Notes: generated by a model not told the origin, from the letters alone. Positions 1 to 9,219 are shown, counted from the stretch's first letter. The stretch is 64,000 bases of DNA from Methylobacterium sp. E-066 (GCF_022829635.1 NZ_JAKSYO010000215.1:38695-102694); one strand, 5' to 3'. Made by a program: numbers and translations.

Positions 1-564
1 AGCCCAACCATGCGGGTCGCCATGCTGGGCGCCTGGGTGCAGGCCTGTGTCTTCCGCGACGGGGTGCTGATCCGGCTGATGGAGGCGCTGCAGGAGGCGA
101 CCGGCGAGACCGTCGTGCTCGGCATGCAGAACGATCTCCACGTCCAGTACATCCACGTAGTCCAGGCTCGCCACCTCCTGCGCTACCACCTGCATCCCGG
201 CACGTTCCGACCGATCCACTCCACAGCCGCCGGGCGCATGCTGCTGGCGCACCAGTCCCGCGACGCGATCGCCCGCCTCGTGCGCCAGCTCGACCGGCGC
301 GGCGGCGTGACCCTCGACCTCGACGCCTTCTGGGACGGTCTCCAGGAAGTCCGCGTCGCCGGCTACGCGTGGTCGGCCAATCAGGTTACCGAGGGCGCCG
401 GCACCATGGCGATGCTGGCGCCGAAGATGGCCGACGGGCGTGCCACCGTGCTCGGCGTCGCCGGACCCTTGTCACGCCTCGAGCCCAACCGGGAGCGCAT
501 CCTCGCGAGCCTCCGCGGCATCGTCGGCCCACCGGTCGTCGAACCGAAAAATTCACGGTTGTAA
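1..564 (+). CDS. IclR-family transcriptional regulator, 3' part (5' end outside window)
   Basis: The frame is open from the first base, so the N-terminal winged HTH lies outside the window and only the effector-binding (GAF-like) domain is seen. The visible protein has the family pattern PIHSTAAGRMLLAH near residue 73 and a C-terminal GVAGPLSRL-type strand; both are typical of the ligand domain of IclR proteins. IclR regulators usually sense an organic acid and control adjacent catabolic genes. The class II aldolase gene begins 93 nt downstream on the same strand, so this is plausibly the local regulator of the 0.7-9 kb operon. The ligand cannot be told from sequence. Confidence 0.85.
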   Translation, partial: SPTMRVAMLGAWVQACVFRDGVLIRLMEALQEATGETVVLGMQNDLHVQYIHVVQARHLLRYHLHPGTFRPIHSTAAGRMLLAHQSRDAIARLVRQLDRRGGVTLDLDAFWDGLQEVRVAGYAWSANQVTEGAGTMAMLAPKMADGRATVLGVAGPLSRLEPNRERILASLRGIVGPPVVEPKNSRL

Positions 565-657
565 ATTTCTCGGAGTTGAGCGACCCTCCGGTCCAAGACG
601 CGCCGATGCGCCGGGTCCCGCGTGGCCTGAGCCGGCGCCGAGGACGGGAGGAGACGG

Positions 658-1461
658 ATGACGAGCGGCATCGCCGAGCTTCGGGAGAAGCGCTACGACC
701 TCGATCTGCCGTCGATGCGCGACCGGGTCTCGCCCGGGGAGTGGGAGGCGCGGGTCAACCTCGCCGCCTGCTACCGGCTGGTCGCCCTCTGGGACATGAC
801 CGACATGATCGCGAACCACATCTCGGTTCGCGTCCCCGGCGAGCCGGAGCACTTCCTGATCAACGCCTACGGGCTGCTCTACGAGGAGATCTCCGCCTCG
901 AACCTGGTGAAGATCGATTTCGACGGCAACATCGTCGACAAGCCCGACTTCGACTACGGCGTGAACCGCGCCGGCTTCGTGATCCACAGCGCGGTCCACC
1001 GCGCCCGGCACGAGGTCGATTGCGTGATCCACACGCACACGCCGGCCGGCATGGCGATCTCCGCCATGAAGTGCGGCCTCCTGCCGATGACCCAGACGGC
1101 GATGCGCTTCTCGACCGTCGCCTACCACGATTACGAGGGCGTGGCGGTCGATCTCGACGAGCAGAAGCGCATCGTGGACGACCTCGGCGACGCCGACCTG
1201 ATGATCCTGCGCAACCACGGCCTGCTTGTGGTCGGGCCGACCGTGCCGCAGGCCTTCAGCAACATCTACCGCGCGGAACTCGCCTGCAAGGCGCAGCTGA
1301 TGGCGATGGCGGCGAGCACCGACCTGGTCCTGCCCTCCGACGCGGTGATCGCCAAAACCAACCACCTCTACCGGCCCGAGGTGCGCCGCCCATTCGGCGT
1401 GCTCGAATGGCCCGCGCTCCTGCGCAAGCTCGACCGGATCGACCCGACCTACCGGGATTGA
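658..1461 (+). CDS. class II aldolase/adducin-family protein
   Basis: A 267-residue cytoplasmic protein of the zinc-dependent class II aldolase/adducin fold (fuculose-phosphate aldolase relatives). The metal-binding HTHTPAG motif is at residues 125-131 and the third histidine in RNHGLLVVG at residue 187. Members with such organic-acid neighbours often cleave or decarboxylate hydroxy-acids rather than sugar phosphates. The ATG follows a strong GGGAGGAG Shine-Dalgarno. It is first in a plus-strand run with a PrpD-like gene (start within 6 nt of its stop) and three permeases. Family assignment is firm; the substrate is unknown. Confidence 0.9.
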   Translation: MTSGIAELREKRYDLDLPSMRDRVSPGEWEARVNLAACYRLVALWDMTDMIANHISVRVPGEPEHFLINAYGLLYEEISASNLVKIDFDGNIVDKPDFDYGVNRAGFVIHSAVHRARHEVDCVIHTHTPAGMAISAMKCGLLPMTQTAMRFSTVAYHDYEGVAVDLDEQKRIVDDLGDADLMILRNHGLLVVGPTVPQAFSNIYRAELACKAQLMAMAASTDLVLPSDAVIAKTNHLYRPEVRRPFGVLEWPALLRKLDRIDPTYRD

Positions 1462-1466
1462 CCGCC

Positions 1467-2855
1467 GTGACCGCGGCTCACCCCGGCACGGTGATCGAGA
1501 CGCTGGCAGATCACGCGGCCTCCGAGTGCGAGCGATCGCTGCCGGAGGACGTGCTGCACCACGCCAAGCGCGCCTTGATTGACTGGTTCGCCGCGCTCCT
1601 GCCGGGCGCCGGCCTTCCGCCCGCGACCCTGCTCGCCGCGGCCCTCGCGGACGAATTCGGCGGCGCGGCGGGCAGCGGCCGCGCGGTGGTGTACGGCACT
1701 GGGCGCCGCGCCCCGCTGCGCACGGCGGCGCTGATCAACGCCACCGCCTCGCACATCATCGAGTTCGACGACATCTTTCGCGATGCGATCTACCATCCGG
1801 GCTGCCCGGTGATCGGCGCGGCGCTCGCCGCCGCGCAGACGGTCGGCGCCGACGGGGCGGCGCTGCTGCGCGCGATCGTGGTCGGCTACGAGGTCTCGAC
1901 GCGCATCGGCGTCGCGGTGCAGCCCTCGCACTACCGATACTGGCACACGACCGGCACGATCGGCACCTTCGGGGCCGCCGCCGCGACCGCCGCCCTGCTC
2001 GGCCTCGATGCCACGCGCTTCGCCCACGCGCTCGCCACCGCCGCCACCATGGCAGCCGGGCTCCAGCAGGCCTTCCGCTCGGACGCCATGTCGAAGCCGC
2101 TCCATGCCGGGCATGCCGCGGAGGCCGGCGCCCTCGCGGCGCTCGCGGCGGGCCGTGGCGTCACCGGTGCCCTTGATGTGCTGGAGGGCGAGGCCGGGTT
2201 CGGGGCCGCGATGAGCCGGGGCGCCGAGTGGGGGCACGCCGTCGATGATCTCGGGCGCCGCTACAACATCTGCGCCATGACCTTCAAGAACCACGGCTGC
2301 TGCGGTCACGCCTTCGCGGCCATCGACGCTGCCCTGGCGCTGCGGTCGGATCTCGACCTCGACGCCGTCGAAGCGATCACGGTCGGGACCTATCGGACCG
2401 CCCTCGACGTCACTGACCGGCGCGCGGTCACAACGCCGTTCGAGGGGCGGTTCTCGACACCTTTCACGGTGGCAAGCGCCCTCGTGCACGGCAGCGTGCG
2501 GCTCGATGCGGTCTCGCCGGAGCGCCTCGCCGATCCGCAGGTCCAGGCGCTGATGCGCCGCGTCGCGATGGTGGTCGATCCGGAATGCGACGCCGCGTTC
2601 CCGGGACGACGCTCGGCCGTGGTGACCATCACCCTGACGGACGGGCGCCGCCTCACGCAGCGGCAGCCGACCCGCAAGGGCGACCCGGACGCACCGCTCA
2701 CCGACGACGAGCTGGCCGACAAGTTCCGCGAACTCGCCGCACCCGCCGTGGGGGACGCGGCGGCGGCCGATCTGCTGGCGGCCCTGCGCACCCTCGACAT
2801 GGCCCCGGCCGGGGCGGTGGCGCGGCTCGGGCTGGGGCCGCCGATGCCGGACTAG
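1467..2855 (+). CDS. MmgE/PrpD-family protein
   Basis: About 462 residues, the normal length of the MmgE/PrpD family (2-methylcitrate dehydratase, cis-aconitate decarboxylase and relatives). These enzymes dehydrate or decarboxylate tricarboxylate-like acids. Visible family features are the N-terminal helical region with FDDIFRDAIYHPG and a mid-protein KPLHAGHAAEAG segment followed by a DVLEGEAGFG stretch. I chose the GTG at 1467, just after the aldolase stop; a TTG at 1458 is the alternative. The frame stays open far upstream, but that part is antisense-like noise over the aldolase. First of three PrpD paralogues in the window. Confidence 0.88.
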   Translation: MTAAHPGTVIETLADHAASECERSLPEDVLHHAKRALIDWFAALLPGAGLPPATLLAAALADEFGGAAGSGRAVVYGTGRRAPLRTAALINATASHIIEFDDIFRDAIYHPGCPVIGAALAAAQTVGADGAALLRAIVVGYEVSTRIGVAVQPSHYRYWHTTGTIGTFGAAAATAALLGLDATRFAHALATAATMAAGLQQAFRSDAMSKPLHAGHAAEAGALAALAAGRGVTGALDVLEGEAGFGAAMSRGAEWGHAVDDLGRRYNICAMTFKNHGCCGHAFAAIDAALALRSDLDLDAVEAITVGTYRTALDVTDRRAVTTPFEGRFSTPFTVASALVHGSVRLDAVSPERLADPQVQALMRRVAMVVDPECDAAFPGRRSAVVTITLTDGRRLTQRQPTRKGDPDAPLTDDELADKFRELAAPAVGDAAAADLLAALRTLDMAPAGAVARLGLGPPMPD

Positions 2856-2925
2856 GCGGACGCGCCGCAAGACCTTACCCGCCAGAGCCGCGAGATCGGC
2901 CGGCGGCCTCCAGGGAGGAGAGCGC

Positions 2926-4269
2926 ATGGACACGCGGGCAATCCCCGCCGGCCTCGCCGTACACGACGGCACGCGGTCGGACCGGGTGACGGACTTGGAG
3001 CGTGACACGATCCGCCGGATCAACCGGCGGTTCATGCCGATCCTCGTCGTCGCCTACATGGTCTCGTTCATCGACCGCGTGAATGTCGGCTTCGCGGCGC
3101 TGACAGCCAACCGGGAGCTTGGCCTGTCGGCCACCGCCTATGGCTGGGGCGCGGGAATCTTCTTCCTCGGCTACTTCCTGTTCGAGTATCCGAGCAACGT
3201 GATGATGGGCCGGGTCGGCGCCCGGATCTGGCTCGCCCGCATCATGATCACCTGGGGCTTCATCTCGGCCGGGATGGCGCTGGTGACCGGGCCGGTCTCG
3301 TTCTGCGTCGCCCGGTTCCTGCTTGGCGTCGCGGAGGCCGGGTTCTTTCCCGGCCTGCTGCTGCTCGCGTCGCTCTGGTACCCGAAGGCGTACCGCGCCC
3401 GCTGCATCGGCATCATGCTGGTCGGCATGGCGGTGTCGAGCCTCGTCGGTGCACCGATCTCAGGGCTGCTGCTCGGCCTCGACGGTTGGCTCGGCCTGTC
3501 CGGCTGGCAGTGGATGTACATCATCGAAGGGCTGCCGGCCGTCATCCTCGGCGTGCTGCTGCTGTTCGTCCTGACCGACACGCCCGACAAGGCCGAGTGG
3601 CTCAGCCGCGAGCAGCGGGACTGGCTGCGCCGGACGCTCGCCGCCGAGCCGGTCCGGGCACACGCCGCGCGGAACGTCTGGGCGACGATCCGCGATCCGC
3701 GGGTGTTGTTCTACGCACTGCTGTTCTTCAACGTCACGACGGCGAGCTACGGGCTGAGCCTGTGGCTGCCGCAGATCATCAAGGCCGCCGGCCTGACCAA
3801 CGCCCAGACCGGCTTCGTGACCGCGATCCCCTACGCGTTCGGCACGCTGGCGATGGTGCTGGGCGGCTGGTGGTCGGACCGGTACGCGGACCGGATTGTG
3901 CCCACCGCCGCCATGACCTTCCTGGTGGCTGCGGGCCTCGCCGTCTCGGTCTGGCTCGCCCAGCCGCTTGCGCAGTTCGCCGCGATCTGCGTGGTGATGA
4001 TCGGGATCTACGGGCTCAAGGGTCCGTCGCTCGCCCTCTACACGGAGAGTTTTCCGGGGCCCGCGGCGGCCGGCTCGATCGCCATGGTGACGGCGCTCGG
4101 CAATCTGTCGGGCTTCCTGCCCCCCTACCTCGTCGGCTGGATCAAGGACACGACCGGCCAGTTCTCGTACGGCCTCCTGTTCCTGGCCGTCATCGCCTTC
4201 CTGGGCGGCGTGCAGGCCCTGCTCGCCCCCGCCTTCGAGCGCCGCGTCGCCGCGCCCGCGGCACGATGA
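2926..4269 (+). CDS. MFS transporter, anion:cation symporter (ACS) type
   Basis: A 447-residue integral membrane protein with 12 predicted helices. The first helix carries FIDRVNVGFAAL, a hallmark of the ACS family (phthalate, tartrate, galactonate, glucarate permeases), and the loop-2/3 region has GARIWLARIMITWG. A strong GGGAGGA precedes the ATG. It lies in the aldolase/PrpD operon and its stop overlaps an ATG of the next permease frame. It most likely imports an organic anion used by the flanking enzymes. It resembles the ACS permease at 16689-18068. Confidence 0.9.
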   Translation: MDTRAIPAGLAVHDGTRSDRVTDLERDTIRRINRRFMPILVVAYMVSFIDRVNVGFAALTANRELGLSATAYGWGAGIFFLGYFLFEYPSNVMMGRVGARIWLARIMITWGFISAGMALVTGPVSFCVARFLLGVAEAGFFPGLLLLASLWYPKAYRARCIGIMLVGMAVSSLVGAPISGLLLGLDGWLGLSGWQWMYIIEGLPAVILGVLLLFVLTDTPDKAEWLSREQRDWLRRTLAAEPVRAHAARNVWATIRDPRVLFYALLFFNVTTASYGLSLWLPQIIKAAGLTNAQTGFVTAIPYAFGTLAMVLGGWWSDRYADRIVPTAAMTFLVAAGLAVSVWLAQPLAQFAAICVVMIGIYGLKGPSLALYTESFPGPAAAGSIAMVTALGNLSGFLPPYLVGWIKDTTGQFSYGLLFLAVIAFLGGVQALLAPAFERRVAAPAAR

Positions 4270-4283
4270 CGGAGGGACGCGCG

Positions 4284-5729
4284 ATGCTCGCCACGGACAC
4301 CACCCTCGGGGCGGCGCGCCCAGCCCTTCACACCCGCATCGCCTCGATCCTCGGCGGGTCGGTGGGCAACCTGATCGAGTGGTTCGACCTGCACATCTAC
4401 ACGGCGTTCTCCCTCTACTTCGCGCCGCAATTCTTCCCCGGTGACTCGCCGAACGTGCAACTCCTCAACGCCGCCGGGATCTTCGCCCTGGGCTTCCTGC
4501 TGCGGCCCCTCGGGAGCTGGATCTTCGGCATCTACGCCGACCGGCACGGACGGCGCACCGCGCTGAGCCTGTGCGTGACCCTGATGTGCGCGGGCTCCCT
4601 GCTGATCGCGATCTGCCCGACCTACGCCCAGGCCGGGATCCTGGCGCCGGCCTTGTTGCTGCTCGCGCGCATGCTGCAGGGCCTGTCGCTCGGCGGCGAG
4701 TACGGGGCGAGTTCCGTCTACCTGACGGAGATCGCGGATCCCCGCCGCCGCGGATTCTTCAGCAGCTTCAACTACGTGACGCTGATCTCGGGCCAGCTGC
4801 TGGCGACCTTCCTGCTCGTCGTGATGCGGAGTCTCTTGAGCACCGACCAGATCGCCGCCTGGGGCTGGCGCATCCCGTTCGCCATCGGGGCGGCCTGCGC
4901 GGTCATCGGCTACGCCCTGCGCCGGAACATCGACGAGACGGACCAGTTCAAGGCGCTCAAGCGCCGGGGTCCGCCGGAGCGGCCAACCCTGCGGCTCCTC
5001 TCCAACCCGCGCGCGCTGGTGCTGGTCGCCGGCATGACGGTCGGCGGCACGGTCGCGTTCTTCACCTACACCGTCTACATGCACCGCTTCCTGTCGAACT
5101 CGGCGGGGCTGACGCGGGACCAGACGACGCTGGTCTCCTGCGCCACGCTGTTCGTGTTCGCCCTGCTTCAGCCGCTGCTCGGGGCGCTGTCGGACCGGAT
5201 CGGGCGCAAGCCCCTGCTGCTCGCCTTCGGCGTGCTCGGGACGCTGGGCACCGTGCCGCTGATGACCGCGATGACGCGCGTCCACGATGCGTGGTCGGCG
5301 CTGATCCTGCTGATGATCGCGCTCGTCATCGTGTCCGGCTACACCTCGGTAAACTCGGTGGTGAAGGCGGAGCTGTTCCCGACCAGCGTGCGGGTGCTGG
5401 GCGTCGGCCTTCCCTACACGCTGGCGACGTCGTTGTTCGGCGGCAGCGCCGAGTATGTCGGCCTGTGGTTCAAGCATCTCGGCCACGAGAGCCTGTTCTT
5501 CTACTACGTCAGCGCCTGCATCGCCTGCACGCTCATCACGACGCTGTTCCTGAAGGAGGGCGGCACCGCGAGCCTCGACCCGGAGCGGGTCGAGGGCAGC
5601 TCTACGGGCGGGGGAGACGCGCGCGACCGGTTCCCGATCCGTGACGATCACAGCCAAATCGACCAAGGACTGATCCCATGGCAGACCCCCAACTCATCGT
5701 GCAGCGGGACGGGCCGATCGGCTGGCTGA
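4284..5729 (+). CDS. MFS transporter, metabolite:H+ symporter (MHS) type, KgtP-like
   Basis: The N-terminus carries the MHS signature GNLIEWFDLHIYTAF, then RPLGSWIFGIYADRHGRR and ARMLQGLSLGGEYG, closest in character to alpha-ketoglutarate/dicarboxylate permeases. ATG 4284 has GGAGGG 7 nt upstream; an in-frame ATG at 4266 overlaps the preceding stop but is badly placed. The last 50 or so residues do not look like MHS sequence: they begin at a perfect DNA palindrome (5573-5595), read SLDPERVEG, and run 52 nt into the next gene. This suggests that a repeat unit replaced the original stop. Function as an acid:proton symporter is likely. Confidence 0.86.
   Translation: MLATDTTLGAARPALHTRIASILGGSVGNLIEWFDLHIYTAFSLYFAPQFFPGDSPNVQLLNAAGIFALGFLLRPLGSWIFGIYADRHGRRTALSLCVTLMCAGSLLIAICPTYAQAGILAPALLLLARMLQGLSLGGEYGASSVYLTEIADPRRRGFFSSFNYVTLISGQLLATFLLVVMRSLLSTDQIAAWGWRIPFAIGAACAVIGYALRRNIDETDQFKALKRRGPPERPTLRLLSNPRALVLVAGMTVGGTVAFFTYTVYMHRFLSNSAGLTRDQTTLVSCATLFVFALLQPLLGALSDRIGRKPLLLAFGVLGTLGTVPLMTAMTRVHDAWSALILLMIALVIVSGYTSVNSVVKAELFPTSVRVLGVGLPYTLATSLFGGSAEYVGLWFKHLGHESLFFYYVSACIACTLITTLFLKEGGTASLDPERVEGSSTGGGDARDRFPIRDDHSQIDQGLIPWQTPNSSCSGTGRSAG
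5573..5595. repeat. REP-like palindromic unit inside the permease 3' end
   Basis: Perfect 10-bp arms CCTCGACCCG and CGGGTCGAGG around a GAG loop. Translated, it gives the SLDPERVEG tail seen when short interspersed palindromes invade gene ends in alphaproteobacteria (established for similar elements; not checked here). No second copy was noticed in the window. Confidence 0.65.
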
Positions 5730-6466
5730 TCTTCAGCAATGTCGCCAAGCATAACGCCATGACGTTCGAGATGTGGGGCGGCGTGCCGGAGGCGATCGCC
5801 GGCCTCGCGGAGGATCCGGAGATCCGAATCCTCGCGCTGAAGGGTGCAGGCGAGAGGGCGTTCGTGTCCGGCGCCGACATCTCCGAGTTCGAGACGAAGC
5901 GCGGCTCCAGCGAGGCCCAGATGGCCTACAACGCCGCCGCCGACGCGGCGACCGCGATCATCCAGACCTGCTCGAAGCCGACGCTCGCCATGGTGCGCGG
6001 TTACTGCATCGGCGGCGGCCTCGCCCTGGCGCTGGCCTGCGACCTGCGCTTCGCCGCCGAGGGCACCCGCTTCGCCATTCCCGCGGCCAAGCTCGGCCTA
6101 GGCTACCGCTACGCCGGCATGCGCCGCCTCGTCGACGTCGTCGGCCCGTCGCGCGCCAAGGACATCTTCTACTCGGCGCGCCAGTTCGATACCGCCGAGG
6201 CGCTCGGCATGGGGCTGATCAACCGAGTCGTCCCCAAAGAGGCGCTGGAGGAGGAGGTCCGCGCCTACGGGACGCGCATCGCCGCCAACGCGCCACTGAC
6301 GATCGCGGCCGCCAAGCTGGCCATCGATGCGGCCACCACCGAGCCCGGCCCGGACGCCCTCGCCGCCATCGACCGGGCGATCAAGGCCTGCTTCGCCAGC
6401 GAAGATTACCGAGAGGGTCCGATCGCTTTCCGCGAGAAGCGGCCGCCGAACTTCAAGGGCCGCTGA
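5678..6466 (+). CDS. enoyl-CoA hydratase/isomerase-family (crotonase) protein
   Basis: A 262-residue crotonase-fold protein. The oxyanion-hole elements AFVSGADISEF (61-71) and GYCIGGG (108-114) are intact, so it should bind an acyl-CoA thioester. The two usual catalytic glutamates of hydratases are not present: alanine 136 stands at the first (IPAAKLG instead of QPEINLG) and aspartate 162 at the second. It may therefore be an isomerase, a hydrolase/lyase-type crotonase, or a hydratase with altered chemistry. Its start overlaps the end of the permease frame and the CoA-transferase follows 38 nt later, so the substrate is probably the product of that transferase. Confidence 0.88.
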   Translation: MADPQLIVQRDGPIGWLIFSNVAKHNAMTFEMWGGVPEAIAGLAEDPEIRILALKGAGERAFVSGADISEFETKRGSSEAQMAYNAAADAATAIIQTCSKPTLAMVRGYCIGGGLALALACDLRFAAEGTRFAIPAAKLGLGYRYAGMRRLVDVVGPSRAKDIFYSARQFDTAEALGMGLINRVVPKEALEEEVRAYGTRIAANAPLTIAAAKLAIDAATTEPGPDALAAIDRAIKACFASEDYREGPIAFREKRPPNFKGR

Positions 6467-6504
6467 GCGGCGCCCGACCTGCCACGCGAAACCGGGAGAC
6501 GCCC

Positions 6505-7677
6505 ATGCCCTCTGCCACCGCGCTGAGCCGCTTCACGGTGCTGGATCTCACCCGCGTGCGCTCGGGTCCGACGGCGGTGCGCCAGCTTGCCGACTGGGGC
6601 GCCGACGTCATCAAAATCGAGCCCCCCGGCGGCGATCGGATCGGCGGCAACCGCGATGGGTCGGACTTCCAGAACCTGCACCGCAACAAGCGCAGCCTCA
6701 CCCTCGACCTGAAGCAGCCCGACGGCGTTGCGGTGCTCAAGCAGCTCGCCCGGTCCGCCGACGTGCTCGTCGAGAACTTCCGGCCGGACGTGAAGGATCG
6801 CCTCGGCATCGGCTACGCGGCGCTGGCGGTCGAGAACCCCCGGCTCGTCTATGCCAGTATCTCCGGCTACGGGCAGGACGGCCCCTACCGCATGCGCCCC
6901 GGTCTCGATCAGATCGCGCAGGGCATGGGCGGGCTGATGTCGATTACCGGCGAGGCCGACGGGGGACCGGTGCGGGCCGGCATCGCGGTCGCCGATTCGA
7001 GCGCCGGCCTGTACTGCGCCCTCGGCATCCTGACGGCGCTCCTGGAGCGGGAGGTGTCGGGCCAGGGGCAGTGGATCCAAACCTCGCTCCTGCAGGCGCA
7101 GATTGCGCTGCTCGACTTCCAGGCGGCGCGCTGGACCATGGACCGCGAGGTCCCGCCGCAGATCGGCAACCACCATCCGACCGCGAGCCCGATGGGCGCG
7201 TTCCCGACTGCCGACGGGCACGTCAACATCGCGCCGATCGGCGAGGCCATGTGGCGGCGCCTGTGCGGCGTGCTGGGCCATCCCGAATGGGCCGAGGACC
7301 CGCGCTTCGCCGACCAGCCGGCGCGCAGCCGCAACCGTCACGCCCTCGCCGAGGCGATCGCCGTGGTGACGCGCCAACGCACGGCCGCCCACTGGGTCGA
7401 GGCCCTGAACGCGGCCGAGATCGCCTGCGGCCCGGTCTACACGATGGATCAGGTCTTCTCCGACCCGCAGGTGCAGCATCTTGGCATGGCCGAGACGGTG
7501 GAGCACCCGCGCCTCGGGCCCATCGGTCTGGTCGCCCAGCCGATCCGGATGTCCCGCTCGAAAGGCCATGTGCGGACAGCGGCGCCCGATCTGGGCGCGC
7601 AGAGCGAGGCGATCCTGCACGCGTTCGGCTTCGACGCGCGGGCGGTCGCGGACCTGCGGGAGAAGCGCGTGATCTGA
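6505..7677 (+). CDS. CaiB/BaiF (class III) CoA-transferase
   Basis: 390 residues, the normal size for a class III CoA-transferase. These enzymes move CoA from a donor thioester to a carboxylic acid through an aspartyl-CoA intermediate. Visible are the N-terminal WGADVIKIEPPGGD (31-44), NKRSLTLDLK (61-70) and the catalytic aspartate D135 in RPGLDQIAQGMGG. CGPVYTMDQVFSDPQV in the C-terminal part is also typical. The ATG follows a GGGAG. It sits between the crotonase and an MFS permease and probably activates the acid imported by the operon. One of four CaiB-type genes here. Confidence 0.92.
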   Translation: MPSATALSRFTVLDLTRVRSGPTAVRQLADWGADVIKIEPPGGDRIGGNRDGSDFQNLHRNKRSLTLDLKQPDGVAVLKQLARSADVLVENFRPDVKDRLGIGYAALAVENPRLVYASISGYGQDGPYRMRPGLDQIAQGMGGLMSITGEADGGPVRAGIAVADSSAGLYCALGILTALLEREVSGQGQWIQTSLLQAQIALLDFQAARWTMDREVPPQIGNHHPTASPMGAFPTADGHVNIAPIGEAMWRRLCGVLGHPEWAEDPRFADQPARSRNRHALAEAIAVVTRQRTAAHWVEALNAAEIACGPVYTMDQVFSDPQVQHLGMAETVEHPRLGPIGLVAQPIRMSRSKGHVRTAAPDLGAQSEAILHAFGFDARAVADLREKRVI

Positions 7678-7747
7678 CGACGCGCCAGCCCGGCCCCGAG
7701 ACTGGGCGGCCATCAGGGGAGGACACCATGCCGGATCGGAGACGCCC

Positions 7748-9055
7748 ATGGACCGCTTGAGCCTCGCCGCGGTCCCGGACCGAGCCACCCCTGCCGGACG
7801 GGTGACCTCAAGCACCCGGGTGTTCTGGATCACCTGGGCGGGCTGGATGCTCGATGGCTTCGACTCGGCCATCTACATCTTCGTGCTGGTCCCGGCGGTG
7901 TCGGACCTCCTCGCGGCCAGCGGCATCGAGCCCGCCCGCGGCACGATCGCGCTCTACGGCGGCTACTTCTTCTCGATCTTCATGCTGGGCTGGGCCTGCT
8001 CGATGTTCTGGGGCTGGCTCGCCGACCGGATCGGGCGCGTGAAGGTGATGTGCCTGACGATCCTCGTCTACTCGGTGTTCACCGGGCTCTGCGGCCTCGC
8101 GGGCGGGCTCGCCTCCTTCGCGGTGTTCCGATTCTGCGCGGGGTTCGGCGTCGGTGGCGAGTGGGCGGCCGGCACGCCGCTGCTGCACGAGTCGGTCGGC
8201 GAACAGCAGCGCGTGCGGCTCGCGGGCTGGCTTCACACGGCGACCCCGACTGGGCTCCTCCTCGGCGCGGCGGCCTCGTTCCTCGCCCCGGTGATCGGCT
8301 GGCGAGGCATGTTCATGCTTGGCGTGCTGCCCGCCCTACTGGTGGTGGCGATCCGCGCCACCGTGCAGGAGCCGCCCCGGGCGCAGCGGGCGCGGGCCGA
8401 GCCCGGCGGCGATCAGCCCAGCCTCGCCGACATGTTCGTAGGGCCGCAGGCCCGCACCACCTGGGCGGCCGGGCTGATGATGTCGTGCATCATCCTGGGC
8501 CTGTGGTCGTCGACCTACTGGGCGCCGACGCTCGTCATCAGCAAGCTCGTCGCGACGGGCTCGACGCCGGCCGCGGCGCAGAAGGTAGCGGCGATCAGCG
8601 GGATCATCACCAACGTCGGCACGCTCGTCGGCTGCCTTACGATGCCGTTCATCGCGACGTGGTTCGGCAGCCGGCGCCGGACGGCAACAGCCTTCTTCCT
8701 GGGCGCCTTCGCCATCAACCTCGTGGCCTATCTCGGCGCTGCCGTCTGGCTCGACAGCGTGACGCTGTTCATCGCGCTGCTGCCGCTGGTCGGCTTCTTC
8801 ACCAACGCGGTGTTCGCGCTCTACACGATCTGGCTGCCCGAGCTGTTCCCGACGCGCCGCCGGGCGTTCGGATCCGGTTTCGCCTTCAGCTTCGGGCGTA
8901 TCCTCGGCGCGCTTGGGCCGACGATCGTCGGAACCCTCGTGGTCGCGACGGGATCGTATCCAAAGGCCCTAGCAATCATCTCGCTGATCTATCTCCTCGG
9001 CTTGCCGACAATCTGGCTCGCGCCTGAGACCGCTAACAACGAGCTCCCTGTCTGA
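7748..9055 (+). CDS. MFS transporter, sialate/lactate-type (SHS/NanT-like)
   Basis: A 435-residue 12-helix permease. WMLDGFDSAIYIFVL in helix 1, WGWLADRIGRVKVM in loop 2/3 and GVGGEWAAGTPLLHE in helix 4 fit MFS members for monocarboxylates or aromatic acids (SHS/AAHS groups). Helices 7-12 are complete, ending with an APET tail. The ATG at 7748 has a modest GGAG 8 nt upstream. A much stronger Shine-Dalgarno (7716-7723) serves an ATG at 7728 in another frame, which encodes ten residues and stops inside this gene (see findings). Last gene of the 0.7-9 kb run. Confidence 0.88.
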   Translation: MDRLSLAAVPDRATPAGRVTSSTRVFWITWAGWMLDGFDSAIYIFVLVPAVSDLLAASGIEPARGTIALYGGYFFSIFMLGWACSMFWGWLADRIGRVKVMCLTILVYSVFTGLCGLAGGLASFAVFRFCAGFGVGGEWAAGTPLLHESVGEQQRVRLAGWLHTATPTGLLLGAAASFLAPVIGWRGMFMLGVLPALLVVAIRATVQEPPRAQRARAEPGGDQPSLADMFVGPQARTTWAAGLMMSCIILGLWSSTYWAPTLVISKLVATGSTPAAAQKVAAISGIITNVGTLVGCLTMPFIATWFGSRRRTATAFFLGAFAINLVAYLGAAVWLDSVTLFIALLPLVGFFTNAVFALYTIWLPELFPTRRRAFGSGFAFSFGRILGALGPTIVGTLVVATGSYPKALAIISLIYLLGLPTIWLAPETANNELPV

Positions 9056-9219
9056 AAGCAGAATCCTCTCTCTAGATCTGACGTTTCTGTGCGATGGCCG
9101 TACCCAACAACCAGTCCGAGTCGCCGTCGCTCGCGACAAGCGAGCCAAAAGGAACAGATCGAACCAATAGCGGCAGCGTCCATTCTGAAGCGCCAATTTT
9201 CGTGACGCAGTGCCTGAGC

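Noticed and set aside
369..1466. Long open frame upstream of and continuous with the PrpD gene
   Set aside because: The upstream part overlaps the aldolase in another frame and is an Arg/Pro/Gly-rich high-G+C artefact; only 1467 onwards matches a family.
4125..5666. 513-codon frame antisense to the MHS permease
   Set aside because: Low-complexity Arg/Gln/Glu/Val composition typical of the antisense of G+C-rich genes; the sense strand is a clear permease.
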